A stretch of DNA of 64,000 bases from Saururus chinensis. Its lineage: Eukaryota; Streptophyta; Magnoliopsida; Piperales; Saururaceae. The DNA lies in NCBI GenBank assembly GCA_035235625.1, contig CP141141.1, positions 22,131,968 to 22,195,967 of the forward strand. Reading direction: 5' to 3'. Under the pieces are notes generated by a model. The model made no database searches, was not told where the DNA came from, and worked only from the letters and a program-made list of their open reading frames with translations. Each line of letters begins with the position of its first letter. Positions within the stretch are counted from its first letter, which is position 1. Positions 12,558 through 23,541 of this stretch are shown here, piece by piece. A program made the position numbers and the translations under genes.

Positions 12558-12865
12558 GTTTCTATCTCTCTCCCTCTTCTCTCTCTTCCTCTTCTCTCTC
12601 TCCTCTTTTCACTTCCTCTCTCTCTCTCTTCTCTCTCCTCTCCTCTCCTCTCTCTAGATTCTTTTTCTATCTCTCTTTTTCTTTCTCTTCCTTTTCTCTC
12701 TCCTCTCCCTCTTTTCACTCCCTCCCTCTTCTCTCTTTCTCTCTCCTGCCTCTCCTCTCCTTCTCTTCTCTTTCTCTCTCTTCTATTTATCTCTCTTCCT
12801 TTTCTATCGCTCTATTTGCTATCTCTCTCTCTCTTCTCTCTCCTCTCTTTACTCCCTCTCTCCCC
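12085..12865. repeat. CT-rich low-complexity / (TC)n microsatellite tract
   Basis: About 780 bases made almost only of C and T on the plus strand, with TCTC, CTCCC and TTTCT runs and a pure (TC)n stretch near 12525-12553. Open frames on both strands here encode only Ser/Leu/Phe- or Arg/Glu/Gly-rich low-complexity strings and are artefacts of composition. It adjoins the minus-strand copia U3 fragment, so in that orientation it is a GA tract just downstream of the TATA region. Confidence 0.95.
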
Positions 12866-12869
12866 AATT

Positions 12870-13545
12870 TAGTGATTTCAAACCCTTATATAGCCTAAAA
12901 AGTTAGTTTAGGACTTGTACATGAATAAGGAATTAAATCAAAATCGTCTTAATTTAGGTAAACTGCTCTTAAAACAATGAATCATTTTAAACAATGATTG
13001 ATCGATCTTTATTTTCAATGTTCAAGATTCTGCAATCGGTTGATTGATTGTGAGAGCAGTCGATCGATAACTCTTGACTTTGTTTTGCACAAGGCTATAA
13101 CATGTAGCAATCAATTGTTTATTAGGATGATCAATATAATGATCAGTCTTCATAAAATATGATCCAGTGATTGATCATTCCGTTCAACATTATGTGCAGC
13201 AATCAATCGTTCTACCTAACAATATACAATTTTACCCTTTTTTCATAGAAATCTTATAAAATCTTTGTATTCACTTCTTAACCTTTTCTAAGTGATTTAT
13301 ACATGTCAATGTGATCTGGATATACTTCAAAATCCTTCACATTCTTTATTCTTTCACCTTGATCAATAAGAACATGTTTGATCTTATTTTTCAAGTCTGT
13401 CAATTCCAAGTCAAACTTGACAATAACAACCTCAAATTAAAATTTAAGACTTCTAACATACATATGGTTTTGTGACATAATTTTGACAAAGAAATTAGAC
13501 AATAAAGTAAACATATGACATATGTTCTTAATCGTGGTTTGCTTG
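12870..13545 (-). repeat. Copia LTR fragment, U3 half (minus orientation)
   Basis: Read on the minus strand from 13545, this resembles the start of the LTRs at 17216 (minus) and 30209 (plus): AAGAACATATG, then a TTTGTCAAAATTATGTCA segment, GACTTGAAAAATAAGA and AACATGTTCTTAT, ending at a TATATAAGG-type promoter near 12890. The terminal TGT is altered. Confidence 0.7.
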
Positions 13546-13870
13546 TATCAATGTAATGTCATGGTTTCTAGTGCATTGATTTGGTTCCTTTGGAACTACC
13601 ATGGTTTTTTACCCTTATTAGCATTTTTTACATTAAATTATTGTGTTCGTATGTGGATTGAATGATGGTGATTGAATGATGGTGGTTGATTGATTGATAC
13701 ATTGTGAGTGAGGTTTGAGGGAATACTTGTTTGATTCTACTACGTATAAAAATTATGCGCAAAGAGGCTAGAACTCATAGTCTTTATCTTCATAGATAAT
13801 TGGACAAGGGGCAATCTAGTGATCCGCTATACTTTTCTAGATAGATTTTAAACTCACAAGTCTAATTTGG
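13546..13870 (+). repeat. Copia LTR fragment, R-U5 half (plus orientation)
   Basis: Reads like 31245-31550 of the plus-strand copia LTR: CTAGTGCATTGATTTGG, CCATGGTTTTTTACCCT and CAATCTAGTGATCCGCTAT, ending near TTTTAAACTCACA. It meets the preceding fragment head-to-head at the point where that LTR should begin. Confidence 0.7.
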
Positions 13871-13879
13871 AATTGAAAC

Positions 13880-14260
13880 CAAACAAAAAAATCTTAAATC
13901 TGGAATACCGTCGCTCTAGGGATCAATCCTTTCCAAAGGGCGATCAATATCTCCCATATTTTTCTTCATAACTCTTTAGACAATCGATTGTTCTTCCAAA
14001 CCGATCAATCGCTAACTCTCAGCTTCATTTTACACATAGCATTTTTAAGTGTTAATCGATCATTCTACCAAGCTGATCGATCTCTAACTCTCAGCTTCAT
14101 TTTACACATCGTGTTTTCAAGTGCCGATTGATCGTTTCACAAAAGCGATCAATCGTTCTGTCATTTTTTTTATTTTTCACTATTCAAATCTCCAATCTTC
14201 ACCATTCTCTCTTCTAAGGTCTCTTTTACCCTAAAGTGTTTAAATGTGATGTGTGTGTTT
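13880..14260 (-). repeat. Copia U3 fragment with a duplicated unit
   Basis: On the minus strand this matches the U3 section of the copia LTR at about 30640-30710 (AATGAAGC.GAGAGTT followed by CGATYRATC motifs). A unit of roughly 66 bases is present twice in tandem, each with GCTAACTCTCAGCTTCATTT-like sequence on the plus strand (at about 14010 and 14080). Confidence 0.6.
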
Positions 14261-14399
14261 GTTTTTACCTGACAAAAATTTGGATTATAGTCTTCTTTTC
14301 GTTCCACCTTCAGAATTCAATCTACAGACAGTAAACTGACTCAAAATACACAATAATGACATTTTTTTTATCATGCCAATAATCCAATACATTACATGA

Positions 14400-15660
14400 G
14401 GACAGTTGTGTTCTTACAGTTTGACCTATGCTCAACATGATCTCCAACTTCTTCTTCCCACTCTTAAATACAACTAATTTCCCTTTAGAGGACCTAAGTT
14501 CTCTATGAGAGCACTAGACTTTTCTTTTTTTTGCTCAATGTCATTCTTAAAGAAGACGAGACTAATTCATCATCTTCCCTTTTCATCTCCCTCTCAAGGT
14601 TTTTGGTTTTCCTAGTTAAAACTAAGAATTGTTGGAAGAACCCTTTGAACTAATTAGAATCAAACTCATAGTCTAGGTTCTCTTCAAGAGAAGTGGACTC
14701 ATGAGACTCTTACTAGAACTATCTTACTTCACACTTGCATAGAAGGCACTATTGTTACATATCTCATCATCATCAGAAAAGCTTTCATCAAAGTAAGTTG
14801 CTTGAAGCACCTTGCCCTTTCTCATGTTTTCTAACCCCTTTGATTTTCTAGGCTTATCATCAAAAGAATATCATAATTATTGTTATGACAACAAATAGCA
14901 AAATAACCTAACTTACCACATTCAAAATACTTCATATTCTTCTTGTTGTCTTGTTCTTTTTGCCACTTATCTTTCCTATCTCCTTGTCTCTTCCCTAAAT
15001 TTTGACCCTTATTCTCAAACCTAAAATTCTAAGTTTTCATAAACTTCTTGAAATTTTTGGCTATCAAGAAAATTAGTTCTCCAACATCCTTTAATTCTTC
15101 ATATTCTCCTAAGGTGTTTAAAGTTTTATTCTTTTTAGAGGTTCTCTTAGATGTTTTAAGGGAAGTTTGTTTTCTTTTGGATTTCTCAAACTATTCTTTC
15201 TTATTTTCATATAATTCTTCTTGCATTTCAAAGGCTCTAAGGTTCCCAATAAGATCCTCAATGTCTAAGGTGCCTATTTTTTTAGATTCATTAATTGCTA
15301 CCACCTTAATTTTAAACTTAGAAGACAAAGATCTACAATTTGAGATTAACTTATGTTGTAACTTTCCTATGGCATTAAACAACCACACTAAGGTCCTTAC
15401 TATTTTGATCTACAAGTTTTGTTTCATTTTTACCTCATTCACTCTTGTCTTTTACGATTGGATTTTCAACTTTGTTTGTGGTCATGGGAGGATTCCAACC
15501 TTTAATCACCACTTTTCAAGCATTGTCATCAAGCATTTTAATAAAAGTTCTCATCCTATTCTTCCAATAAGAAACATTTTGATCATTGAACAATGATAAA
15601 CGATTCATAGGATTACCCAAATCTCCATGTTCATTCATTGAATTATTTGATGCAGCGAAT
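14400..15660 (-). pseudogene. Ty1/copia gag pseudogene
   Basis: On the minus strand, 15388-15191 reads as the C-terminal part of the copia gag (UBN2-type) domain: KIKVVAINESKKIGTLDIED followed by LIGNLRAFEM. Further downstream at about 14935-14895 a degenerate zinc knuckle reads YFECGKLGYFAICC, where the usual His is Tyr. Gag packages the RNA and forms the virus-like particle. Frames shift between the blocks and no protease, integrase or reverse transcriptase follows, so only the gag end of this element remains. It lies downstream of the minus-strand LTR at 15965-17216, as expected for that element. Confidence 0.75.
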
Positions 15661-15964
15661 AAAATCAAACAAACTTAAACTACCCAAACAACACTTTTTG
15701 AGCACTCAAAGGAAGGAGAAATATATGAGCAATCAAAATTACTAATTAGGGCACACAATTCAGTAAGTTTATCAAGTAGTTCCAAGAGAAAAATAATTAA
15801 ACTAAGCACAATTAAAAGAATAACCCCTAACATAAGATAAATAACTCTAGAAATAATAAACTTGGAAGATAAGCAAACTTATGATGCACTAGCATGCAAA
15901 AACATATTGATAGCATGAAACAACCACAAATTTTTAATAAAACTCCTCAACTACCACTTGAGAG

Positions 15965-17216
15965 TTTAATATCTGTCTTGATGAGGGTAGCGGATCAATA
16001 GATTGCCCCTAGTCTGATTTTCTTTCAATGATAAAGACTACAAGTTCTAGCCTCAATCCATAGGAATTTGTTTTGAAGCAGAATAAATAAAGCTAATTAC
16101 TATGTGCCTTTCATGATCAATCTAACCATCAAATCAAGCATGCATACTACACAATCACATAAGGATTTTTATGTGGAAAACTCAAACTAGGCCAAAAACC
16201 ATGCCAGACTCAACCAAGGATAAACCAATGTACTAGTAAGATATAAAACTTACAAGACATAAAACAACCAACCAACCTCTAGATTTGACAAAAACTCCTT
16301 TGTTCAACCCTTATTTGTTGTTGACCTACAATTCTTCCTTCTTGAACCCTTGAAGCTTTTCCATCTTCATGTTTTGTTCTTCATCTTCTTTTTCCAGTAA
16401 CTCAAACAATGACTCATATATTTGTTGATATACCTCTTGAGATTCTTCAAATACCTTTAAAAGTTTACTGACTCTCCTCCCTCATATTTAACATGTGAAA
16501 ATCTTCTCACTTCAGTCGTGCATCACCATGAATTCACTGTGAAAAATTTCTTCAAGCTTTTGAGGGAATTCTCTAGGAAACAATGAGTAAAGGACGCTCC
16601 TTTTTTCTCTAATATTTTTTAGGTTCTTCTCACTTCAAATTCGTCATACCTAAGCCTTTATACAGGTCTCCAAGTCAAATTAGCTCTTTGACTCCAATTA
16701 GGAATGAATTCTCTTCTGAAAAGGCTTATCTTAAGCAACTAAAATTGCTAGCAATATATAGTTTCAAATAGCAAACAATTATACACTATTTTCTTAGGGG
16801 ACGAGACTAGTAGTGATCGATTGGCCATTAGGGTGGTTGATCGATAAACCCTCAAATTCTTTTCTTCTTGTGTGCAGTCTAGCAATTGATCAATGACACT
16901 GTTCAATGATAGTTTTACGCTTTTTTTCCTAAATCCATCTAAAACCTCGAAAATAACTTCTAAAACTCTTCCAACTGACTTTTCTATGAGAGTGCATGTT
17001 ATTTAAACCTCTTTAACCATCAACACTTTTTAGTCTTCAGCCTTGATCCATAAGAACATGTCTACTCTTATTTTTCAAGTCCATCTTCCAAATCTGACTC
17101 GACCAAAGCTACATCTAGTTATATTCCTAAGACTAATTACATGAGCAAAATTTAGACATAGTTTTGATCAATGAAATTTGTCAATTAATATTACATATGA
17201 TACATATGTTCTTACA
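15965..17216 (-). repeat. Copia-family LTR (minus), probable 5' LTR of the gag fragment
   Basis: On the minus strand it starts TGTAAGAACATATG at 17216 and ends near TTAAACTCTCA at about 15965. Shared landmarks with the LTR at 30209 (plus): GGTCGAGTCA, AACATGTTCTTATGGATCAA, a TATAAAGGCT promoter, and near the end the CTAGTGCATTG/ATGGTTTTT/GATCCGCTA blocks. The U3 contains CGAT/GATC-rich motifs. Confidence 0.75.
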
Positions 17217-18108
17217 GAAAGCCAAGTGGATGGTGAATGAAGGGATACCCTTACCGTGGAAGGTTTCTAAAAGCTTAACCCACCTCACTTTAAGGGTGAG
17301 ATGGAATTTTTAGGGTTTTATTTAATTTCAAAATTCATATTTTTAATGCACATTTCGATGAAATTTGAAATTGTATGACTTTATTTCTATCTATTTATTT
17401 GTTCCTAATAATGCTTATCCCTAGGAATGTCTCTTTGCAATGAATTTAGATGCGGAAAGCAAAGAAACAGATAGTCACTAGTGAGTCCGGATCAGTGGAT
17501 CTAAGAGCATCATTGAGTAGTGAAGAACAATTAGACCTATACACTGTGAGCGTAGCTTGGTTCATGTACCCCTTGATATTGCTATGAACTTGATAGAGGA
17601 ACATCAATACCGGATGGACTATTTTAGGAATATTTCTACCTTTGGTCAGAAAGTTTACCCAGGTCTAGTAAGACAATGATACTCATCACTCAAATTAGAG
17701 TATGATGAGACATTGGTTGGAGTAGTAGGAGGCACATAGGTGCGAGTTTCACCTCGGGTCATTGTTGAGGTTATTGGATGTGAGTGAAAACCACTCAGAT
17801 ATCCACATTTTGTTGGATATGAGTTTCCCTCAGACAGTGAGTTGATTGGGACATTGATAGGACTACCCATAGGCATAGAACTAGATGTTTCATTGCTTGC
17901 ACACTTGATAACTGCTGATTTTTGTCTGCTATATGTCATAACTCAGTATGACATCTAGAGTTCTAGAAAGGAGAGAGTTGATCTCACGATGATGGCCAAG
18001 ACTGTATTCCTCCTTACACAACTAGAGTTGGAGCTTGACATTCCATCAATCATATTTGGTCATATGATGAAATTTTTGCATGGACATATACACGAGATGC
18101 TACCCTAC
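17217..18108 (+). pseudogene. Copia-family internal ORF, first part (putative plant transposon protein domain)
   Basis: From about 17560 the plus strand, through several stops, reads like the plant retroelement protein domain that follows pol in some copia and Athila elements: RVSPRVIVEVIGC, FVGYEFPSDSELIGTLIG, HMMKFLHGHIHEMLPY. The frame continues beyond element A at 29357. The role of this protein is unknown; it occupies the env position. Stops at about 17680, 17740 and 17792 show decay. The left boundary is the start of the minus-strand LTR at 17216, so upstream parts of this element are missing. Confidence 0.6.
18104..18108. repeat. Target site duplication of element A, left
   Basis: CCTAC here against CTTAC at 29357-29361; four of five bases match. 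Confidence 0.65.
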
Positions 18109-19292
18109 TGATAAGTATAATTTATATGTTATTTTACCCATAATTATTCTATTGTCTAGTCTTATTTAAGAGTTAATATAGTTTAAATAATTAGAAATTA
18201 AATTTAATTAGATTAGAAAAAGCTTGTATGATGTTTTGAAGTAAATTGGCTTACTTATGTCATTGTGGTGCAAACTCTTCATCAGCGTTCGAACAAGGCA
18301 TTTTAAGTATCAAAGGGTAAACATGATTGTGAAGAAAATGACAGTTCAGGCGATCGAACGGGAATGCAGGGCGATCGATCGGAATAACGCGCAGTTTCCT
18401 AGTTTAAGCTAATTTTTAATCCTTTTCATATTAAACTTCTTCCTACAGTTCTTATGCCTATATAAAGACATATTTGGCTCGAAATTGAAGGATTCCAGTA
18501 GATTTTCTGAAGAGAAAAATGAAGAAGAAGATGGAAGAGATTTCAAAGCTTTCAATGGAGATTGAAGTGCTTTCTTCTACCATGGATGGCTAGACTTTTC
18601 TTTTACTCAGGAGTTGATGAAGCCATAGATAAGTTTCAGTTTCTTTTCTTTTAAATTTAGATCTCAATTGTGAATTATGACAATTGTATGATAAGGATTT
18701 CTTTTTTAATGGAAGAACTTTTAATGTTTATTTAATTCTATGTTAATTTATTGTCTTGTAGATGATACATTGATGTGGTTTTGATATTTACATCAATTCT
18801 AATTTCTATAATTTAGATGAGACGGACATACAATAGTTTTAATGTTCAGATAATTAATAAATTAGATGAGTTATACTAAGATGAGATGAGTCATGCCTAT
18901 AGTTTAGTTTAGTGTAGATGATTCGTGCTATTGTCGAAGATAGTTCATGCCATGAAATTAATTAATGATTCTTTCTAAAGTAATTCTAGCTTGTAGCTGA
19001 GAATACTTGTTCATATTCACACTAGATTTAGATTAAAAGTTAAGGAATTTTTATGGTTCTATAGTGGATTCGATTTCCTAAGTAAATTCCATTATATTAA
19101 TCTCTTGCTTTTAAACTAGTTGATTCCTTTCTTTTGCTTAATTTAAGTTTAAGTTGTCTTTAGTTTTTTATTAACAAATTCCTTTTTAGATTTAGTAATA
19201 ATTTATCCATCCTTAAGGTTTGACAACCCTTAAATACTTATCCTAGTACAATTACCTTGTACACTTGCAAAGGGTTTAATTATAAACGATCA
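18109..19292 (+). repeat. Element A 5' LTR
   Basis: TGATAAGTATAATTTATATG to ATAAACGATCA. U3 carries GCGATCGAACGGG and GCGATCGATCGG, followed by GCCTATATAAAGAC as the TATA region near 18450-18470. Confidence 0.92.
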
Positions 19293-19298
19293 AGTTTT

Positions 19299-19316
19299 TG
19301 GCACCGTTGCCGGGGA
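19299..19316 (+). promoter_or_regulatory. Element A primer binding site (tRNA-Asp type)
   Basis: TGGCACCGTTGCCGGGGA, six bases after the LTR, complementary to the 3' end of plant tRNA-Asp with one mismatch relative to the copy in element D. Confidence 0.82.
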
Positions 19317-19590
19317 CGGTGTTGATTTGTTTCTAAATTAGTATTAGGATAATTCTAGCTACTTTTGTTTTAGTTTACTTTAGTTTTTAGGTTAATTCGT
19401 AGTTTCTTACTTTCTTTTATTTTGATCTTGTAGGTTGAGTTGAAGACCGTGATCTCTACACTTGTGGCCACAAGTGCACATCAACAAGCATAGTGCTTCT
19501 CTTCGGATTGCAAGATCCTTTTCTCTTTATTTGTAGTTTTTTTTCCTTCATTAGTTATTTTTTGCTTTTTTTTTTTACTAACTTAAAATT

Positions 19591-21170
19591 GTGTGGTGTA
19601 TACGTGGTCGTCGCTCCTTGCTCCCCCGATTAATACCATTTGACCTCGAGCCTAAGCGGACATCTAGGAGAGCTGAGTTGCCATCGACCTACATCCCTAC
19701 ACCCTCAAACTCTCCCACCAATTCCTCTACCTACACTACTTCTACCCTCATCATGGCTGAACATCAGTTAGTAGATGCACCACTCAAAGCTCTAAAGGAC
19801 TATTACAATCCCAATGAGTAAACCTCTCCTTCATGCATTAGGTTGCTATCGGGAGCTGCTCAAAATTATGAAATTAAGCCCAATGTCATTCAAATTCTTC
19901 CATCCTTTTATGGGCTTAATAATGAAAACCAGTATAGGCACCTAGATGACTTCTTAGAACTATGTACAACTTTTAAGCTCTCAAATTTAACCGATGAGGC
20001 TATTAAATTTTGCCTTTTCCCTTTCACATTGAAAGATAAGGCTAAAGAATGGTTTCACTCATTAGAGACAAACACCATCACAAGATGGGCCCACATACAG
20101 CAAGTGCTCCTCAAAAAAGTACTTCCCCATAGGTAAGACCAACCAAATGAGAAAGCCAATAACCACTTTTACCCAGCTTCCCACCGAACAGTTTCATGAG
20201 AGTTGGGATAGACTGAAGGACCTTCTTAGGAGGTGTCCTCATCATGTTGTCCCTAAGTGGCAATTAGTGTAACATTTTTATGAGGGTATTACTGAACAAA
20301 ACCGCCATCTTGTTGATGCAAGTTATGGGGGTACCTTTTTGCTAAAAAATGAAAATGAGGCATGGAAACTTTTTGAGGACTTGAATAAAAATTCTCTTCA
20401 ACATGCTGCATTGAATAGAAATGAAAGTGGATTATTTACCATAAACAATGCCTCATCTAGGGGTGGCTTGTATGAAGTCAAAAACCCATTAGACCTCTCC
20501 TCCAAAGTTGATACTTTGAGTAGGAAGCTAGACCTCCTTATGACTTCAACCCATCAGCCTACTCCCTTCGCTCAAGATGCATGCACAATATGCCTTAGCC
20601 CAGCCCATACTATCATGGACTGCCCCTCTGCCTCTCAATTTCTTGAGCTTGTCTAAGACCATGTGAATGCTACCCAATCCTTCCCTATGGCTGAGAACAA
20701 TCCATTTTCAAACACATATAACCTGGGTTTAGGAATCATCCAAACTTTTCCCGGCGGGCACAAAACCAAAGGGTTGTGGGCAACCAACCCCCTAGGCAAC
20801 CATTCCAAGTTCCACAAGTCCCTATCCACGAACCTCGAGTACAACCCCCATATGTCCAACCTAGTAGGAGTCTGAGTTTTGAAGAGAAGGTCTTAACCGC
20901 ATTACAAGAGCTACAATCTCATACTCAAATCTTTCACTCCCACACATAATCTATAGCGAAGTTAGAAGCCCAAATTGGACAACTAGCTAATGCTATTAAC
21001 AAGAGAGAGATGGGGACATTGCCAAGTCAACCTCTACAAAACCCTAAGGGTCAATTTTGGGTAGAGGGAGGTCCTCCCTCTAATGAACAAGTTCATTCCA
21101 TAATGACCGAGTGGGAGGATTGTTAAAAATAATGTTGGGGGGGACACTAGTAATAGATGATAGGAGTGAG
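19591..21170 (+). pseudogene. Element A gag pseudogene
   Basis: Closely related to D's gag. Visible parts: a proline/serine-rich start (STYIPTPSNSPTNSSTYTTS), the retrotransposon gag domain (19850-20330, with RHLDDFLELCTTFKLSNLTD) and a CX2CX4HX4C knuckle (CTICLSPAHTIMDC, 20584-20625). Breaks relative to D: the start codon used in D reads ATA; TAA at 19819-19821; one extra A in the A-run near 20112-20117; CAA-to-TAA changes at 20269-20271 and 20654-20656; further frame loss near 20730. Gag would form the particle; this copy cannot make a full protein. It lies between the primer site and the protease region. Confidence 0.88.
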
Positions 21171-21189
21171 GAGTTAGAGAGGGCAACCC

Positions 21190-21563
21190 CTAATGAGCCT
21201 CATGTAGAAGTGAGTGCACCACATGAGAAGGAGTTTGTATCTCTTTCCCCTTCCTCAGAGCCACAGTCTAAGACCACTTTCTAGGGATCTTATATCCCTA
21301 GGGCACCTTTTCCTCAGTGTCTTGACATTGCACTACCATTTAGAAAGAGCGTGGCTAGGACTGATGAGATTCTGGAGACTTTCAAGCAAGTCAAAATTAA
21401 TCTCCACCTCTTAGAAGTCATTAAGCAAATCCCTGCTTATGCAAAGGTCCACAAAAACCTATGCACTCAAAAGCGTAAATCTAAGACCCATGTGTCTAAG
21501 AAGGTCTTTCTCTCCAAGCAAGTTAGCTCTCTTTTGAAGTTTGATACCCCACCTAAGTATAAG
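21190..21563 (+). pseudogene. Element A protease region, 5' part
   Basis: Continues from gag with PHEKEFVSLSPSS and KRKSKTHVSKKVFLSKQVSS, parallel to D 38190-38518. It retains about 28 bases (near 21230-21260) that D has lost. Element E interrupts it exactly after ATAAG at 21563. A TAG lies at 21283-21285. Confidence 0.82.
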
Positions 21564-22365
21564 TGTAACGTCCGGGGAATTTTTAAATTCCTAAAGTCGT
21601 ACAAGGGAAAATTAAGGTATAGGACCTCCTGATCTTCTCGTGGGAATAACTTAATTATCAGTTGGAAGTGGTGGCTGAATCATATATGGATGGAAAAATA
21701 ACGGAAAGAGCTTCAAAACGCCACCAAGAATGCACGAATTGGAGTCCGGATGAGGGAGATATGACTATTCAAAGTTGAACATATCATATAGGGCCCGTTT
21801 AGCCAATTTAAACGTGCAACTAAGCTGTTTAAGTTATTTGGTGGGCCCGATTATTTACTATTCCGAAATTGGGTTTTTGGGGCCTAATTTCTCACGAGAT
21901 TAGGAGCCCTAATCCCATGCCTATAAAAATATTAATTAGGGTTTTTTGAGGAGCTTTGGGATGGTGAAGGAGATGAAGGAATTTTCCGGTGAGACTCTGA
22001 CGAAGCGTTAACGATGGTGGATCGACGACAACTCTGCCTTCGAGGTAGGACTTTGAATCGAGATTAGAAATAATTTATTATTAAAATATAAATTATTTTT
22101 GTTAATTAAGTGAATAGTGATTTCTGCAATCATTGTTCACATAATTTCATTGAAAATGCTGTTTATTTTTTGACTGCCAGCCGGCCACCGACCGACCGCT
22201 GGTGGCTGGACCAATTGCATGAGGGGTGTGCCAGTTCTGGCCATGGTGGCTTTGGATCTGGCGGCCTTGGCGGCAGCAGATTGGCTGCCGCCGGGTCGTC
22301 ACAGTTTTTTTTAAAAAAAAAAGGAAAGGGATCTGTGTGGCGGCATGGCGTAGCTCCAGCCGGAG

Positions 22366-22370
22366 GTGGG
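22366..22370. repeat. Target site duplication of solo LTR F
   Basis: GTGGG, repeated exactly at 23542-23546. Confidence 0.9.
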
Positions 22371-23541
22371 TGATAAGTATAATTTATGCGTTATTTTACC
22401 CTTAATTATTCTATTTTCTTGTCTCATTTAAGTGTTAATATAGGTTAAATTATTAGATATTAAATTTAATTAGGTTAGAAAAAACTTCCATGGTGTTTTG
22501 AATTAAATTGGCTTATTTTGCAGATTCTTCATTGGCATTCGAACGGCCTCACTAACCGATCGATCGGTTACACGTAAATTTGAAGAAAATTCAGTTCAAG
22601 CATTCAAACGAGAATGCAGGGCGATCGATCGGCATAACGCGCAGTTTCCTTATTTCAATCAATTTCGAGGTTTTTTCATATTGGACTCTTTCTTACGGAT
22701 CTAATGTCTATATAAAGACTTATTTGGCACGAAATTAAGGTGAACAAGTAGATTTTCTGAAGAGAAGAAGGAAGAAGAAGATGGAGAAAAACCCAAAGCT
22801 ATTAATGGAGATTCAAGTGCTTTCTTCTACCATGGAAGGCTAGGCTTTTCTTTTACTTAGGAGTTGATGAAGCTATAGATAAGTTTCAGTTTCTTTTCTT
22901 TTTAATTTAGATCTCAGTTGTGAATTATGACAATTGTATGATAAGGATTTCCTTTTTAATGGAAGAGCTTTTCATGTTTATTCAATTCTATGTTGATTTA
23001 TTGTCTTGTAGATGATAGATTAATGTGGTTTTGATATTTACATCAATTCTAATTTCTGTAATTTAGATGAGATGGTCATACAATAGTTTTAATGTTCAGA
23101 TAATTAAAGACTTGGATGAATTATACTAAGATTAGACGGTTCATGCCTATAGCTATTTAGTGTAGATGATTCGTGCTATTGTCGAAGATAGTTCATGCCA
23201 TGGAAATTAATTAATGATTCTTTCTGAAATAATTCTAGCTTGTAGCTGAGAATACTTGTTCATATTCACACTAGATTTAGATTAAAAGTTAAGGAATTGT
23301 TATGGTTCTATAGTGGATTCGATTTCCTAAGTAAAATCTATCATATTAGTCTCTTACTTTTGATATAGTTTATTCTTTTCCTTTACTTAATTTAAGTTTA
23401 TGTTCTTTTTAGTTTTCAATCAGTAAATTCCACTTTAAATTTAGTAATTATTCATCCGTCCCTGAGGTTCGACAACCCTTAAATACTCATCCTAGTACAA
23501 TTACCTTGTACACTTGCAAAGGGTTTAATTATAAACGATCA
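22371..23541 (+). repeat. Solo LTR F (Athila-like, same family as A and D)
   Basis: Runs from TGATAAGTATAATTTATGCG to ATAAACGATCA, 1171 bp, with GTGGG duplications on both sides and no internal sequence. Closer to D's LTRs than to A's (for example TTATGCGTT at the start and ACCGATCGATCGGTTACACG in U3). It lies inside element E, so it arrived after E. Confidence 0.92.

Noticed and set aside
12074-12898. Open frames of 97-150 codons on both strands in the CT-rich tract
   Set aside because: Translations are only Ser/Leu/Phe or Arg/Glu/Gly strings forced by simple sequence; no start context, splice sites or domains.
17655-17939. 94-codon minus-strand frame
   Set aside because: Opposite strand of the copia-family ORF, whose plus-strand translation matches a known retroelement domain.
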